The notes under the pieces are model-generated. The model was not told the DNA's origin, did no database searches, and saw only the letters and a program-made list of their open reading frames with translations. This document shows, one piece after another, positions 34,627 through 45,400 of a DNA stretch of 64,000 bases. The translations under genes were made by a program, and so were the position numbers. The number at the start of each line of letters is the position of its first letter. Within the stretch, counting starts at the first letter, position 1. Source of the DNA: Sphingomonadaceae bacterium OTU29LAMAA1 (GTDB taxonomy: Bacteria; Pseudomonadota; Alphaproteobacteria; Sphingomonadales; Sphingomonadaceae); assembly GCA_024072375.1 (NCBI GenBank), contig CP099617.1, positions 2,026,001 through 2,090,000 on the forward strand, read 5' to 3'.

Positions 34627-35466
34627 ATGGAACGCATCGCCTCTTCCAGTCTGCACATCCTGCAACGGCCCCGGATCGCCCCGCCCCAGCAGATGGGCGG
34701 GCTGATCAAATTCGGGCTGACGCATGCCATCGAGGCGAAAGGCGAAGTGGCGTTCGCCAGCCGCGGATCCCGCTCGCTCGAGGGCTGGACGCTGGGCTTC
34801 GCGCAGGTTCAGCGTCACGACACCCGCTGGACGGTCTACCGCGGGACGACGGCGGCCGATGGCAGCGTCTTCGAACAGAATGCACGCCCGCCGGCCCGCA
34901 CCCAGCAGGCCTGCTTCGACGGCGATAAGCCCGGCGCGATATGGTATTTCGATCAATACCGGATGTGCTGGCTGCAAAGCCGGCCGAACGACGTCTACAA
35001 GCGGTTCGTCGTCGACCTGCCCGACGTGCCGGGCGGCGGATCGCCGTTCGAGGTGTTTCATCAGGACGTGCCGGCCGCCGGGGTGCAGGTGTTCGTTATG
35101 AACGGCAAGACCAAGGCGATGAACTACCTGGCCGCGGCGCAGACGGAGATCGCGTTCTGCACCGCGTTGATCGCGCGCGATCCCGCAGGACAGCCGCATT
35201 TCCTCCAGTCCTTCTACTGGACGATCCGATGGCAGTATCGGTTTGCCCGCCTGCCCGGCACCATGCAGTTCCGCGCGAGCGAAGTCGCCGGCGGGGTCGC
35301 GGCGACGGTAAGCAAGGTCATCAAGGGGGCACCGCCGGAGCGGCGACTGGCCGAATTGCTGAAGGGCGGCCAGCCGACGACCTGTACCATCCTCGGCAGG
35401 CGCGCACTGGCGAAACCGCACCTGACCGAAACCGCCGACTGGCGGGATTTCGACGTCCGCCGCTGA
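34627..35466 (+). CDS. Unknown T6SS-island protein
   Basis: A 279-residue soluble protein that I do not recognise as a named family. It has a Trp/Tyr/Arg-rich first half with GWTLGFAQVQ, TRWTVYRGTT, GSVFEQNARPPARTQQACFDG and IWYFDQYRMCW, followed by FVVDLPDVPGGGSPF and a mixed C-terminal half (MNYLAAAQTEIAFCTALIARD; FYWTIRWQYRFA). Five Cys are scattered and no signal peptide is seen. It is 80 bases downstream of the M23 gene on the same strand and ends eight bases from the convergent CPBP protease gene. A T6SS cargo or accessory role is possible from position only. Confidence 0.65.
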   Translation: MERIASSSLHILQRPRIAPPQQMGGLIKFGLTHAIEAKGEVAFASRGSRSLEGWTLGFAQVQRHDTRWTVYRGTTAADGSVFEQNARPPARTQQACFDGDKPGAIWYFDQYRMCWLQSRPNDVYKRFVVDLPDVPGGGSPFEVFHQDVPAAGVQVFVMNGKTKAMNYLAAAQTEIAFCTALIARDPAGQPHFLQSFYWTIRWQYRFARLPGTMQFRASEVAGGVAATVSKVIKGAPPERRLAELLKGGQPTTCTILGRRALAKPHLTETADWRDFDVRR

Positions 35467-35474
35467 TCCGACGG

Positions 35475-36305
35475 TCAGGCGCTTACCGGTTCGCGGTGGT
35501 GTGGACCGGACCGGGCGCGGATGACGATCGGAACGACGAGTGCGGCGAGCGCGATGGTCATCGCGACGCTCGCGTTCAGCCCCTCATCCGATCCACCCCA
35601 GCGCGCCGCTCCGATCAGGTCGAGGTCGAACAGCGATCCGAACGCACCGGTCCCGGGATTGGGGTCGAGCCCCAGGATCAGCTGCTCGCCCGCGTTCCAG
35701 CAGAGATGCGCGGCGAATGCACCCGCGATACCGCCGTCCCGCGCCGCCAGCAGGCCGAACAGGACACCACCGAGGCACAGGTTGCCGAGCGGCAACGGGC
35801 CGGTCACGCCGCCCGCCACGTGCAACCCGGCAAACACGATCGCGACCAGACCGATCGCGGCGGGCGTGCCGAGGATCGGCGCGATCGACGGTTGCAGCCA
35901 TCCGCGGAACAGCACTTCCTCGCCGGCGACCTGCACCACAACCGTCAGCAGGCCCAGCATCAGCACCGGCCCGGCCGCTCCGCCCGCGCCCGGTGTCAGC
36001 ACCCCGGCAACCCACGTGTAGCCGACCGCGAGCAGCAGTCCGCCACTCCCGAGCACGGCACCCCGCCACGCGGCAACCCCCGGCCGGTCGACCGCCAGCA
36101 ACCGCCCGGACATCGTCAGCCGGCGACCGATGAGCCCCAACAGCACCATCGGGCCGAAGATAGCGAGCGTGAACAGGCTTTCCCCCGCCGCTGCGGGCAT
36201 CCCGCCGATCCATCCCCCGACGATCGGCGGCCCGGACCGCAACAACGCCGCCACCAGCGCGACGCCCGCCAGCGCCGCTGCCAGCGGACGCGCCGCACCA
36301 CTCAC
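35475..36305 (-). CDS. CPBP-family intramembrane metalloprotease (CAAX protease/bacteriocin-processing type)
   Basis: A 276-residue polytopic membrane protein with about seven TM segments. The three active-site signatures are all present: EEVLFRGW (Glu129, Glu130, Arg134), FAGLHVAGG (His162) and AAHLCWNAGEQ. Proteins of this family range from prenyl-protein proteases to bacteriocin self-immunity proteins. The GTG start (36305) overlaps the CHAT-protein stop as GTGA, so it is the fourth gene of the TpsB-TpsA-CHAT operon. A role in processing or releasing the exported partners is inference. Confidence 0.88.
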   Translation of the reverse strand: MSGAARPLAAALAGVALVAALLRSGPPIVGGWIGGMPAAAGESLFTLAIFGPMVLLGLIGRRLTMSGRLLAVDRPGVAAWRGAVLGSGGLLLAVGYTWVAGVLTPGAGGAAGPVLMLGLLTVVVQVAGEEVLFRGWLQPSIAPILGTPAAIGLVAIVFAGLHVAGGVTGPLPLGNLCLGGVLFGLLAARDGGIAGAFAAHLCWNAGEQLILGLDPNPGTGAFGSLFDLDLIGAARWGGSDEGLNASVAMTIALAALVVPIVIRARSGPHHREPVSA

Positions 36306-39300
36306 CGTGCGGCGACGCGCTGGCTTTGCGGCGGCGTCGTCAGCACCGTCTTGCTGCTGTCGCCGACCAGGAAATACGGCGCCCAGTAAAAGGGATGCGA
36401 ATAGGCGGGCTGGGTGATCAGCGCGCGCTGCGCCTCCTGCATCGCCTCGCCCATCGTGCCGGTGCGGGCCCGCGCGTAAAAGGCGCGGATGAACTCGTCG
36501 CTCTCCTTTTCCGCCGAGACCTGCCAATAGGTCGCGAGCACCGCACGCGCGTTGGCCGCCAGGAAAGCGCGGACCAGCCCCTCCAGCGTCGCCCCCGCTT
36601 CCTCCTGCCCGGCGCTGCGGACGAGGCCCTCGTCGCGCACGCCCGCCGCCGTGTCGCAGGCGGACAGCACGACCAGATTGGCGTCGAGCCGCAGCTGCGC
36701 GATCTCGGAAAAGCTCAACAGCCCATCCGACTGCGCGTTTCCGAACGAGGTGACCAGCGCCGGCGGCGATTTGGAACAGCCCCACACGCCCTCGGTCAGG
36801 CCATGCGTGGCGAAGTGGATCACCTCATATTGGTCGAGGTCGCCGCGCGCCTCCACCCCGGTGTCGCTGAACGCCGGACCGGTGAGCAATTGCGCACCGC
36901 GCGCCTGCAAGGCATCCGCGGCGATGCCGAGCTCGCGCGCGCTGATCGGCTTCAACCCGCGCGACAGCGTCGCCAGCCGCCCGTAATCCACGGTGCATCC
37001 ATAGCCCACATCGACCGGACGCGCCGCTGCCGCCGCCGCGACCAGCGCCGGAGCGCTGTGCTGACCGAGGCCGAGGAACGGCTGCGGCGCCCGCGAGGCC
37101 GGCGTGCTGCGCGCCACCAGAAAGGATCGCGGCGACAGCGCGTTGGAGATCGAGGCCGTCCGCGCCAGAAACGCGGTCCGCGACGAATCGAAGGGGTCGA
37201 CCGGCGCCGGCGCCTTGGCATCGTAGCGCGTCACCAGCACGCCGAGCGGCAGTGTCGCCAGCGGTCCCGCAGGATCGACGACGATCGCCCGCGACGCCTG
37301 CAACGTCGCCGCCGCCGGACCCGCGATCAGTCGATACAGCGTGTACGCCCGCGCCTCGTCGAACGGCACCAGCTTGCCGACCGCCAGATCGCCGTCGATC
37401 GAGGCGCGCAGCTGCTGCCCCAGCGTCTCGACCGCGCGCGTCGCCGCCCCGGTATCGGCGACATGGTAGATGAAGGTGCGGTCGGCGGTGACCACCAGGC
37501 CGTAGATCCGCCGGTTGAGCCGCGTGAGCTTCAGGAACGTCTCACCCGGTTTCAGGGCCGCGCGCAATTCGGAAAGCGTCGCCGGTGCGTCGTCCAGCGT
37601 TCGATAGCGCGGATCGCTGGCGAGCTGCGCATCGACCGCCAGCAGCCGCTGCTCGGCCGCCCCGCGGGCCCGCTCCAGATCGGGCGGAGCCGCCTCGCCC
37701 GGGGTCGCGCCGGCGATCGCGTAACGCAGCCGCGTGATCTCGCGCTCCAGATCGGCGCGCTCGCGCAGCGCCACGGCGGCGGTGCCGTCCGCGGTGACCA
37801 CCGATCGCAGCTGGCTCAGCTGGCGCGCGACCGCGGGTTCCCCGTTCGCCTGCACCGCACGGAAGAAGCGATCGTAGGTGTCGGGCTGCGGCTGCGCAGC
37901 CTCCGCGACCAGCAGGTCGAGATAATCCTCCATGCCGAGCGCGCTGCCGAGCGATGTGCCGCGCGAATCGATCAGCGCATCGATCGCTTCGCCGAAGGCG
38001 TTGCGGATCGCCGGGCGGGACGCGCCGGTGCGGGCATAGACCGCCGCACGATCGAGCTGTGCCTCGGCGATCGCCGGTTCGTTGCCGGTGCCCGCATTGG
38101 CGATGGCGCCCCGCCGCAGCATGTCGACCGCGTTGGTGAAACTGTCGTACGCGTCATCATAATCGCCGCGCTGCGCCTCCAGCCGCCCGCGCTGGCGCGC
38201 GATCCGTGCGCCGAGCCACAGCAGCTGCGTCTGGTCGAACCGTTCGTTGGCGAGCGGGCGATAGGTCGCCGCGGCCCGATCGATCGCCGCCTCGGCCTGC
38301 GCGCGGTCGCCTTGCGCCAGCAACGCGACGCTGCGCGCATATTGCGTCTCGATATCCAGCACGAGCTGCGACAACACGGCCGCATTGGGTACCGCGAGTG
38401 CGGTCGCCGTACCGTTCTGCTGCGGCTGGTTGAGCAGCCGCAGCGTGTTGGGATCGCGCAGCGGCTGGTCCGCCGCCACCGGTGTCGCTGCGACCCGGTC
38501 GAGCGTCGCCAGCGCCTCGGCAAACGCATGCCGGTTGATCGCGTCGAGCGCACCATAGGTGTCACGTTTGCGGGAAAGAAACGCGGTGCGCGATGCCGGC
38601 TCGTCGGTAAAGATCGTGTCGGCGGCGCGGAAATGCGCGGCGGCGGCGTCGGGGAAGCGGATGTTGGAATCCGCCAGCGCCGCCTCCAGCAGCAATTCGG
38701 CCCGCGTCGCCGCCGGCGCCGTCGGTGACAGACGGCTGAGCGCATCGTTGAGCACCCGCGACGCTTCGACGTGCAGGCCCTTGTGGTTCAGGCTGATCCC
38801 CTGCGACAGGGCCGTGGTAACGTCGAATGCCGCGGGCAATTCGACTGTTGCAACATCCGTCGCCGCCCCGCCCGGCCGCGCGGCAAGGGTCGTCACGTCG
38901 ACGGTCGCAACCGGTGTGCGGGTCGCATCCACGCTCGGCCGGATGGCCCCCGATACGATGCCGAGCGCCTCTTCGAGCAGCGGAAGCAGCGCCGGCGTCC
39001 CGGCCGCGGCGTAATGCATATCGCCCCGCACCGTATCGAGCCGGATCGATTCGAGTCCGGTGACCTTGTCGAGACAGCGTCGCGCGGTACCAGGCGCCTG
39101 CCCCGGCCGGATCGCCTGTTCGGGGCCGCAGTCGAACTGCGCCTCCAGTGCCGCCTGCGCCGTCGCATCGGTCTTCACCGCTCGCACGGTGCCGAGCGGC
39201 CGGCTCGCGGCGACGCCCGAGCACGCGATCGTATAGGCGCGGGCGAAACGGTCCGGCGCGGCGGGGTCTGCCCAGTTGCGGGTGGCGACGCACGCCTCGC

Positions 39301-39433
39301 CCGCCGCGTTGCGGCCCAGCCCGACCGTTTCCAGCCGCGCCGGCGGGGTCACCGTCGCACAACCGGCCAGCGCCGTTCCGCCCAGCGCCGCCATCATCAG
39401 CGTATTGCGGGCACGGAGCATCGAGCGCGGCAT
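36302..39433 (-). CDS. TPR-CHAT (caspase-HetF-associated-with-TPR) lipoprotein protease
   Basis: A 1043-residue protein. The start MLRARNTLMMAALGGTALAGC is a lipoprotein signal with lipobox LAGC, so the enzyme should act outside the cytoplasm, on a membrane leaflet. Residues about 220-560 are helical, TPR-like repeats (for example QGDRAQAEAAIDRAAATYRP). The C-terminal CHAT domain has the catalytic dyad His877 (HFATHGL) and Cys926 (LSACDTAAG), 49 residues apart as is usual for caspase-fold enzymes, and ends with HPFYWAPYFLVGD. CHAT proteases are often activated by partner proteins. The start overlaps the TpsA stop by one base, implying that TpsA or TpsB is the partner or substrate. Confidence 0.92.
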   Translation of the reverse strand: MPRSMLRARNTLMMAALGGTALAGCATVTPPARLETVGLGRNAAGEACVATRNWADPAAPDRFARAYTIACSGVAASRPLGTVRAVKTDATAQAALEAQFDCGPEQAIRPGQAPGTARRCLDKVTGLESIRLDTVRGDMHYAAAGTPALLPLLEEALGIVSGAIRPSVDATRTPVATVDVTTLAARPGGAATDVATVELPAAFDVTTALSQGISLNHKGLHVEASRVLNDALSRLSPTAPAATRAELLLEAALADSNIRFPDAAAAHFRAADTIFTDEPASRTAFLSRKRDTYGALDAINRHAFAEALATLDRVAATPVAADQPLRDPNTLRLLNQPQQNGTATALAVPNAAVLSQLVLDIETQYARSVALLAQGDRAQAEAAIDRAAATYRPLANERFDQTQLLWLGARIARQRGRLEAQRGDYDDAYDSFTNAVDMLRRGAIANAGTGNEPAIAEAQLDRAAVYARTGASRPAIRNAFGEAIDALIDSRGTSLGSALGMEDYLDLLVAEAAQPQPDTYDRFFRAVQANGEPAVARQLSQLRSVVTADGTAAVALRERADLEREITRLRYAIAGATPGEAAPPDLERARGAAEQRLLAVDAQLASDPRYRTLDDAPATLSELRAALKPGETFLKLTRLNRRIYGLVVTADRTFIYHVADTGAATRAVETLGQQLRASIDGDLAVGKLVPFDEARAYTLYRLIAGPAAATLQASRAIVVDPAGPLATLPLGVLVTRYDAKAPAPVDPFDSSRTAFLARTASISNALSPRSFLVARSTPASRAPQPFLGLGQHSAPALVAAAAAARPVDVGYGCTVDYGRLATLSRGLKPISARELGIAADALQARGAQLLTGPAFSDTGVEARGDLDQYEVIHFATHGLTEGVWGCSKSPPALVTSFGNAQSDGLLSFSEIAQLRLDANLVVLSACDTAAGVRDEGLVRSAGQEEAGATLEGLVRAFLAANARAVLATYWQVSAEKESDEFIRAFYARARTGTMGEAMQEAQRALITQPAYSHPFYWAPYFLVGDSSKTVLTTPPQSQRVAAR

Positions 39434-42400
39434 CAGGGTTCGCCCTTTCGGTCGGCGGGGGATTGGGGTGCGAGTGCTGGCAGATCGGTCAGCAGCTCTT
39501 CGTTGTTGCCGCCGATCACCGGCGCGAACGGCACGGTGACGTCGCGGGCGATGCCGAACACCTCCTCGCTGCTCCAGTCGAACACCTGAAGCGTCGGCTG
39601 GATCACGATCGTGGTGATGCAGCCCGCGCCGGAACCTGCCAGACAGCCGTTGATCCGGCTGTTGGGCAGCAGCAGCGGATCGATGTTGATCACCGCATTG
39701 CCGAGCAGCGCCGCGCTCGCGCCGCCGATGCCGTTGATCGTGCCGAAGACCGCGACGCTCGCCTGCGCCGGATTGCCGAAGCTGCTGATCCGGAGCGCCG
39801 GCGTAATGGGTGCGACAGGCGTCCCGCCGATCTGCACGCCCGACACGCTGCCGGGGATGGCGGTGTTCTGGAACAGCGCATAATCCCCGAAGCGCACCGT
39901 CAGCGTCCGTGCCGACAGCGTCGTCGTCGCATTCAGGTCGTAGAAGCCGCCACCCAGCTGCGGATTGTACAGCGCCGAATTGCCGTCGCCGATCAGCGCC
40001 TGCGCCTGTGCCAGGCCGGCCGCGCCGGGTTGCAGCGTGTCGATGAAGCCCGGCGCCAGCCCTACCGCGATCCGGCTGCCGCGCAATTCGACGTCCGATC
40101 CGTCGAACAACAGCCGCCCGCCCGCATCGCGCGTCGCGACGACGTGGATCGCATTGGCATTGCCGCCGTCGCGCCCGCCGCCGATCCGCACCGACCGCCC
40201 GGTCCCCTGCGTCGATACGGCGCCGATCACGCGGATGTCACCCGTGCCGAGCATCTCGACCGCCCGGCCGCTGCCGGTCGCGAGCGCCAGCGTCCCCACC
40301 TCCATCGCGCCGCTGCCCGCATCGAAGCGCAGCGTGTCGGCCGTCACCTGCCGAACCTCCGCATCGGACAAACGGAAGCCATCGGTGCCGGTGCCGTCGC
40401 CGAGCCGCAACGTTGTCGTGGCCGGCGCCCGGTTGGTGAACGTCACGCTCTGCGCGCGCAACGGGCCGCCGAGCGCGACATCGTTGGCGGTGATCGCCGC
40501 CGCCGGTCCCGCGGTCAGCCCGGCGATCGTCGCCAGCCCCGCCGCGTCGAGCGTCGCGGTCCCGCCGGCGCTGCTGGTGCCGATCGACAGATCGCGGCTG
40601 CTGGTCAGCGTCAGCGCATCGCCCGCCCGCGCGCCGGCGAGCGTGATGCCCGCTCCCTTGGCGGTGATGGCGGCCCCGTCGAGCGCGCCTGCCGTAAGCG
40701 CCTGCCCCGCGGTCAGCGTCATCGTGCCGCCGGCACTGGCGTCCCGCAGCGTCAGCGCGGACCGCGCCTCCGCCAGCAGCTGCCGCGCCACCGCCAGCCG
40801 CCCGCCGACGTCGATCCGGTCGCCACGCAGCGTCGTCGCGCCGGTGCTGGTCACCGCCCCAGTCGTCAGCGCGCCGCTGCTCGACAGGTCGATCCCCGCG
40901 CCGCGTAGCTCGCCAACCGCGATCGCGCCGCCGTCGGTCCGCAGCGCGACATCGCCCGTCGCGGCGATCCGCCCGATCGTCACGTCGCCCCGCGTCGTCG
41001 TCACGCCAAGCGTCCCGACGGTCACGTCGTCCGCGACGAAGCCCGCATCGTGACTGAACGTGCCGAGGACGCCGGTGCCATCGAAGCGACCGATCCGGCT
41101 GGCCTGTACCGATCCCAGCTGGACCGCGCGCCCGCTGCCGGTCCGCAGCCCCAGTGCCGCACCGCCGCCCGATCCGCCGACCAGCCTGGTGCCGGCGAAC
41201 GCGATCCCGCCCGCTGCATCCAGCACCAGTTGCTCGCCGCCCGCACCGTCCGCATCGCTGGCCAGCGTCAGCCCGCGCGCGCCGGTCACGTCACCTGCGG
41301 TCGCGGCGATCCGCACCTCGCCCGCCGCCCGCTGCACGACACCGTCGCCGCCCAGCGTCACGCTGCCCGCCGACACGCGATAGGCACCGCCCGAGGTCAC
41401 CGCGCCGGCGATCCGCGCCAGCCCGGTCGCACTCAAGACGGCGTCGCCGCCCGACGTCAGCGTGGTGACGCGCAGGTCGCCCGCCGTCGCGCCCAACGTC
41501 AGCCCCGCCGCGGCGGTCGCCTGATCCAGCGTCACCGCCGTCCCGCGCAGGCCGAGCGCGCCACCCGATCGTGCAACGGTGCCGGTGATCGCTCCGCCCG
41601 ACGTCGCATCGATCGATGCGCCCGCGATATCGGTGAAACCGATACCGGTGCCCCCGGACAGCGTCAGCGCGCCACTGGCGACGACCTGCGTCAGGCTGGT
41701 ACGACCCGTGGCGCCCAGATTGACGGTGCCGCCGGTCGCCGTTCCGGTCAGCGTCAGGTCGCCGTTGGTCGCGCGCAGGTCCAGCGCCTGCGTGCCGGTG
41801 TCGATCCGGCCTGCGTTGATCGTGGTCGCGACGACGGTAAGCTTGCCGCCCGTCACATCGCCCAGCCGCGCCGCCGCACCGATCGTCAGCGACACGGCCC
41901 GGCCCGGCCCCGCGCCTAGCGTCACGCCGGTGCCGGGGACAAATCCCGTCAGTTCGCCGTTGGGCGCAGCGATGGTCAGGTCCCCCGTCCGGCTGACGAT
42001 CGACGGCGCACGGACGTTGCCGGTCGCGGCCAGCGTGACCGATCCGGTCGCGGTCAGGCCGTTGGCCAGCAGGATGTCCCCGCCCGCACCCGTCGTCCGC
42101 AGCGCCGCGGTGCCACCCGCGACGACGCCCGTCGCCGCCAGCCGTCCACCCGCGGTGATCGCCAGATTGCCCCGCGTCGCGGTAACCGCGCCAAGGTCGA
42201 CATTGCCCCGCGTCGCCTCGATCGCGATCCCGTCGCCGATCGTCACGTCGCCGGTAAGGATGCCGCCCGTGGCGGCGGTGGCGTTCAATGCCGCTCCCTC
42301 GATCCGGCCCGCACCGATCGATGCGCCGCGCAGCGTGACTGCACCGCCAGCACCGATCGCACCGACACCGATCGCACCACCCGCGGTAATCGTCGTCGCG

Positions 42401-45400
42401 CCGCGCGACAGGATATCGGTGCCGCGTACCGCGCCGCCGCTCGCCGTCGCCGTGAACGAACCCGCACCGACCTGCCCGAAGCCGACATCGCTCCCGGTCA
42501 GCGCCACCGCGCCACCCGCGGTGATCCGGCCGGTGCTCAGCGCGCCCGTCGCGCCCAGCGTCGCCGCGTCGCCGATGACGAGGTCGCCGACCGTCAGGGC
42601 GCCTGCGCTCGCGGTGGCGGTCAGCCCTGCGGCCTCGACGCCGCCGGCACCGATGGTCGTTCCCGTCAGCGAGGCGAGACCGGTCGCCCGGATCGCTCCG
42701 ACGCCGATCGCACCGCGAGCGGTGATCGTCGTCGTGCCGCGCGACAGGATATCGGCGCCCCGTATCGCGCCGCCGCTCGCGGTCGCCGCGAACGAACCCG
42801 CACCGACCTGACCGAAGCCGACATCGCTCCCGGTCAGTGCCACTGCGCCTCCCGCAGTGATCCGGCCGGTGGTCAGCGCGCCCGTCGCGGCCAGCGTCGC
42901 CGCATCGCCGATGACGAGGTCGCCGACCGTCAGGGCGCCTGCGCTCGCGGTGGCGGTCAGCCCTGCGGCCTCGACGCCGCCGGCAACGATGCGCGTGCCT
43001 GTCAGCGAGGCGACACCGGTCGCCCGGATCGCTCCGACGCCGAGTGCGTCGCTCGCCTGCAGCGATACCGCGCCACCGACGGCGATATCGCCGCCGGTCA
43101 GGGTGCCGGCAGAAGCGGTGGCGGTCAGCGCGCTGCCGTCGACCCGGCCGAACGTCACGCTTCCCCCGGTCAACGCCACGTCGCCGCCCGACGCGATCGC
43201 GCCCGTCGCCAGCGCCCCGGCGCCTGCCGCCAGCGTCACGCCGCCGGTCTGCGTCGTGATCGCACCGGTGCTGATCCCGCCGCTCGCGCGCAGGCTCAGC
43301 GCCTCGACCAGCGACAGATTGCCGGCCCGGATGCTGGCCGCGCCGCTCGCGGTCAGTGCGCTCGCCCGCACGTCGCCGATCGCGATCGCCCCGCCATCGG
43401 TGGTCAGCGCGACCGCCGAGGTGCCGTTGCCGCCGCGCAGCGACGACGCCGGGTCGAAGGCGATGGCTCCGCCCCGCGCGTTGAGCACCAGCGCCTCGGC
43501 CCCCGCCCCGTCGCTGTCGGCGATGATCGATGTGCCCGCGCGGCCGACGATATCTCCGGCCGTGCTCGTCACCGCGTAGCGGCCGGTGGCATTCTGCGCG
43601 CCGCCCAGCGTCACCGATCGTCCGGTGAGCGCGACGTTGCCGATCGCCTGCATGCCGCCGAGCAGCGCCGCGTCGCCGTCCGCGCGTACCGTCACGGCGG
43701 CACCGGTCATCGCGCCCCCGACGCGCACGTCTCCAGTCGCGGTCAGGCCCACCGCCCCGGTCGCCAGCAGCGCCTCGCGCACGTTCACCCCGCCGCCGGT
43801 GGCGGTCGCCGTCACCGCGGCACCGTCGATCCGCCGGACCTGCACGTCGCCGGCGGTCGCCGTCAGCGCGACCGCCCCCCCGCGCACCGCGTCGATCGTC
43901 ACCTGCGTGCCAGCCGCGGTCGCGCCCAGCCGGCCGGCCAGCGTCGCCAGCGCCACCACGCCGCCGCTGGTCAGCGCCGCGCGCCCGTCGCGGCTCTCGA
44001 CCGTGTTGAGGCGCAGTGCGCTCCGGCTCGCCAGCGTCACGTCGCCGCTGGCGGCGACGTCGTTCTGGATGGCCAGCGTGCCGTTCGCCGCGCGCAGGCT
44101 GATCCCCTGTCCGGCGCCGGTGACCGCGATCCGCGCAACGCTCAGGTCGCCGCCGGTGCTCTCCGCGGCGAAGCTGTCGACGAGGTCCAGCGCGCCGAAG
44201 CTCAGGCTGCCGCTCGATACGATCGCGCCGCCCGGCCGCGTGGCGTCGCCGCCCGCCGCCGCCAGCGCACCCAGCGAGCGGGCGGTCACGTTGCCGAGGC
44301 TGAGCGGCGCATCCGCCGTCCCGTTGAACACGCCGACACGCAGCGCCCGGTCGGTGCCGGCGGTGATCGAACTGCCCGGCGCGAGCACGATCCCCGCCGC
44401 GCCGTTCGCCTGCAACCGCACGAAATCGGTGCTGCGGCTGCTGGTGGAGGCCAGCGACAGCGCGCCGGTGCTGGCGATCCCGCCGGTCCGCGCGAGCAGG
44501 TCGATCGCGCCGCCGCCCCGCACGGTGCCGCCGGTGAAGGCAAGCGAGGCGCCGCGCAGCGCGATGGCGTCGCCTGCCAGGACGTCGCCGCCGAGCGCCA
44601 CCGCACCCGCGCCGTCGATCGTCACGCCGGCACCCGCGGCGATCCGGCCTGCGGTGATGCGGTCGCCCCCGGTCATCGACACCGCACGCGTGGCGATCAC
44701 GGTGCCCGTGGTCAGCGGTCCGCCGCTCGCGTTGAGCGTCACGCTGCCGTTGCCGGAGACCAGCGCCCCGGTCTCGATCGATGCCCCCCGCGCGGACAGG
44801 TCGCCGACGATGCCGACATCGCCCAGCCGCAATGCGCCGGTGGTGGTGACACCCGTCAGGTTGCGCGCCTCGATCCGTCCGAGCGCGATCGGGCTCGCGG
44901 CATCGTTCAGGCGGATCTGCACGTCCGACTGCCGGTCGCTACCGCCCAGCACCGCGGTGTTGGTCGCAAAGGCGATACCGGTGGTCGACGGCGCGGTGAC
45001 CGCGAGCGTCAGCGCATCGCCGCCCGATCCGTCGCGGTCGCTGCGCAGCGTCAATCCCTGCAGGCCGGTGATGCCGCCCGCGCCCGCGGCGATCGTCACG
45101 ACGCCGTCCGCACGCTGCGTCACCGGCGTCGCGCCGCCCAGCGTCACCGCCCCGCCCGACACCAGATAGTTGCGGCCGGCGTTCACTCCGCCGGCGACGC
45201 TCACCGCGCCCGTGCCGGCATCGATCCGCACGTCGCGGGCGGCGACCAGGCCTTGCAACGACATCGCGCCGTCGCGTGTCACGACGATATCGGCGTTGCC
45301 CGAAGAGGCGGCGATATCGCCGGCGATCAGCGTCGCGCCGCTGCCGGTCAGGGCCACCGCGCCGTCCCGCGCGGTGATCGCACCCGTCGTCAACGCACCG

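Noticed and set aside
41579..45169. Long plus-strand open frames (1.2-1.6 kb) antisense to tpsA, coding Ala/Pro/Val/Ser-rich proteins.
   Set aside because: They are mirror frames created by the GC-rich, repetitive codons of the minus-strand gene. They lack ribosome sites and any family-like sequence, whereas the minus strand encodes a clear TPS exoprotein.
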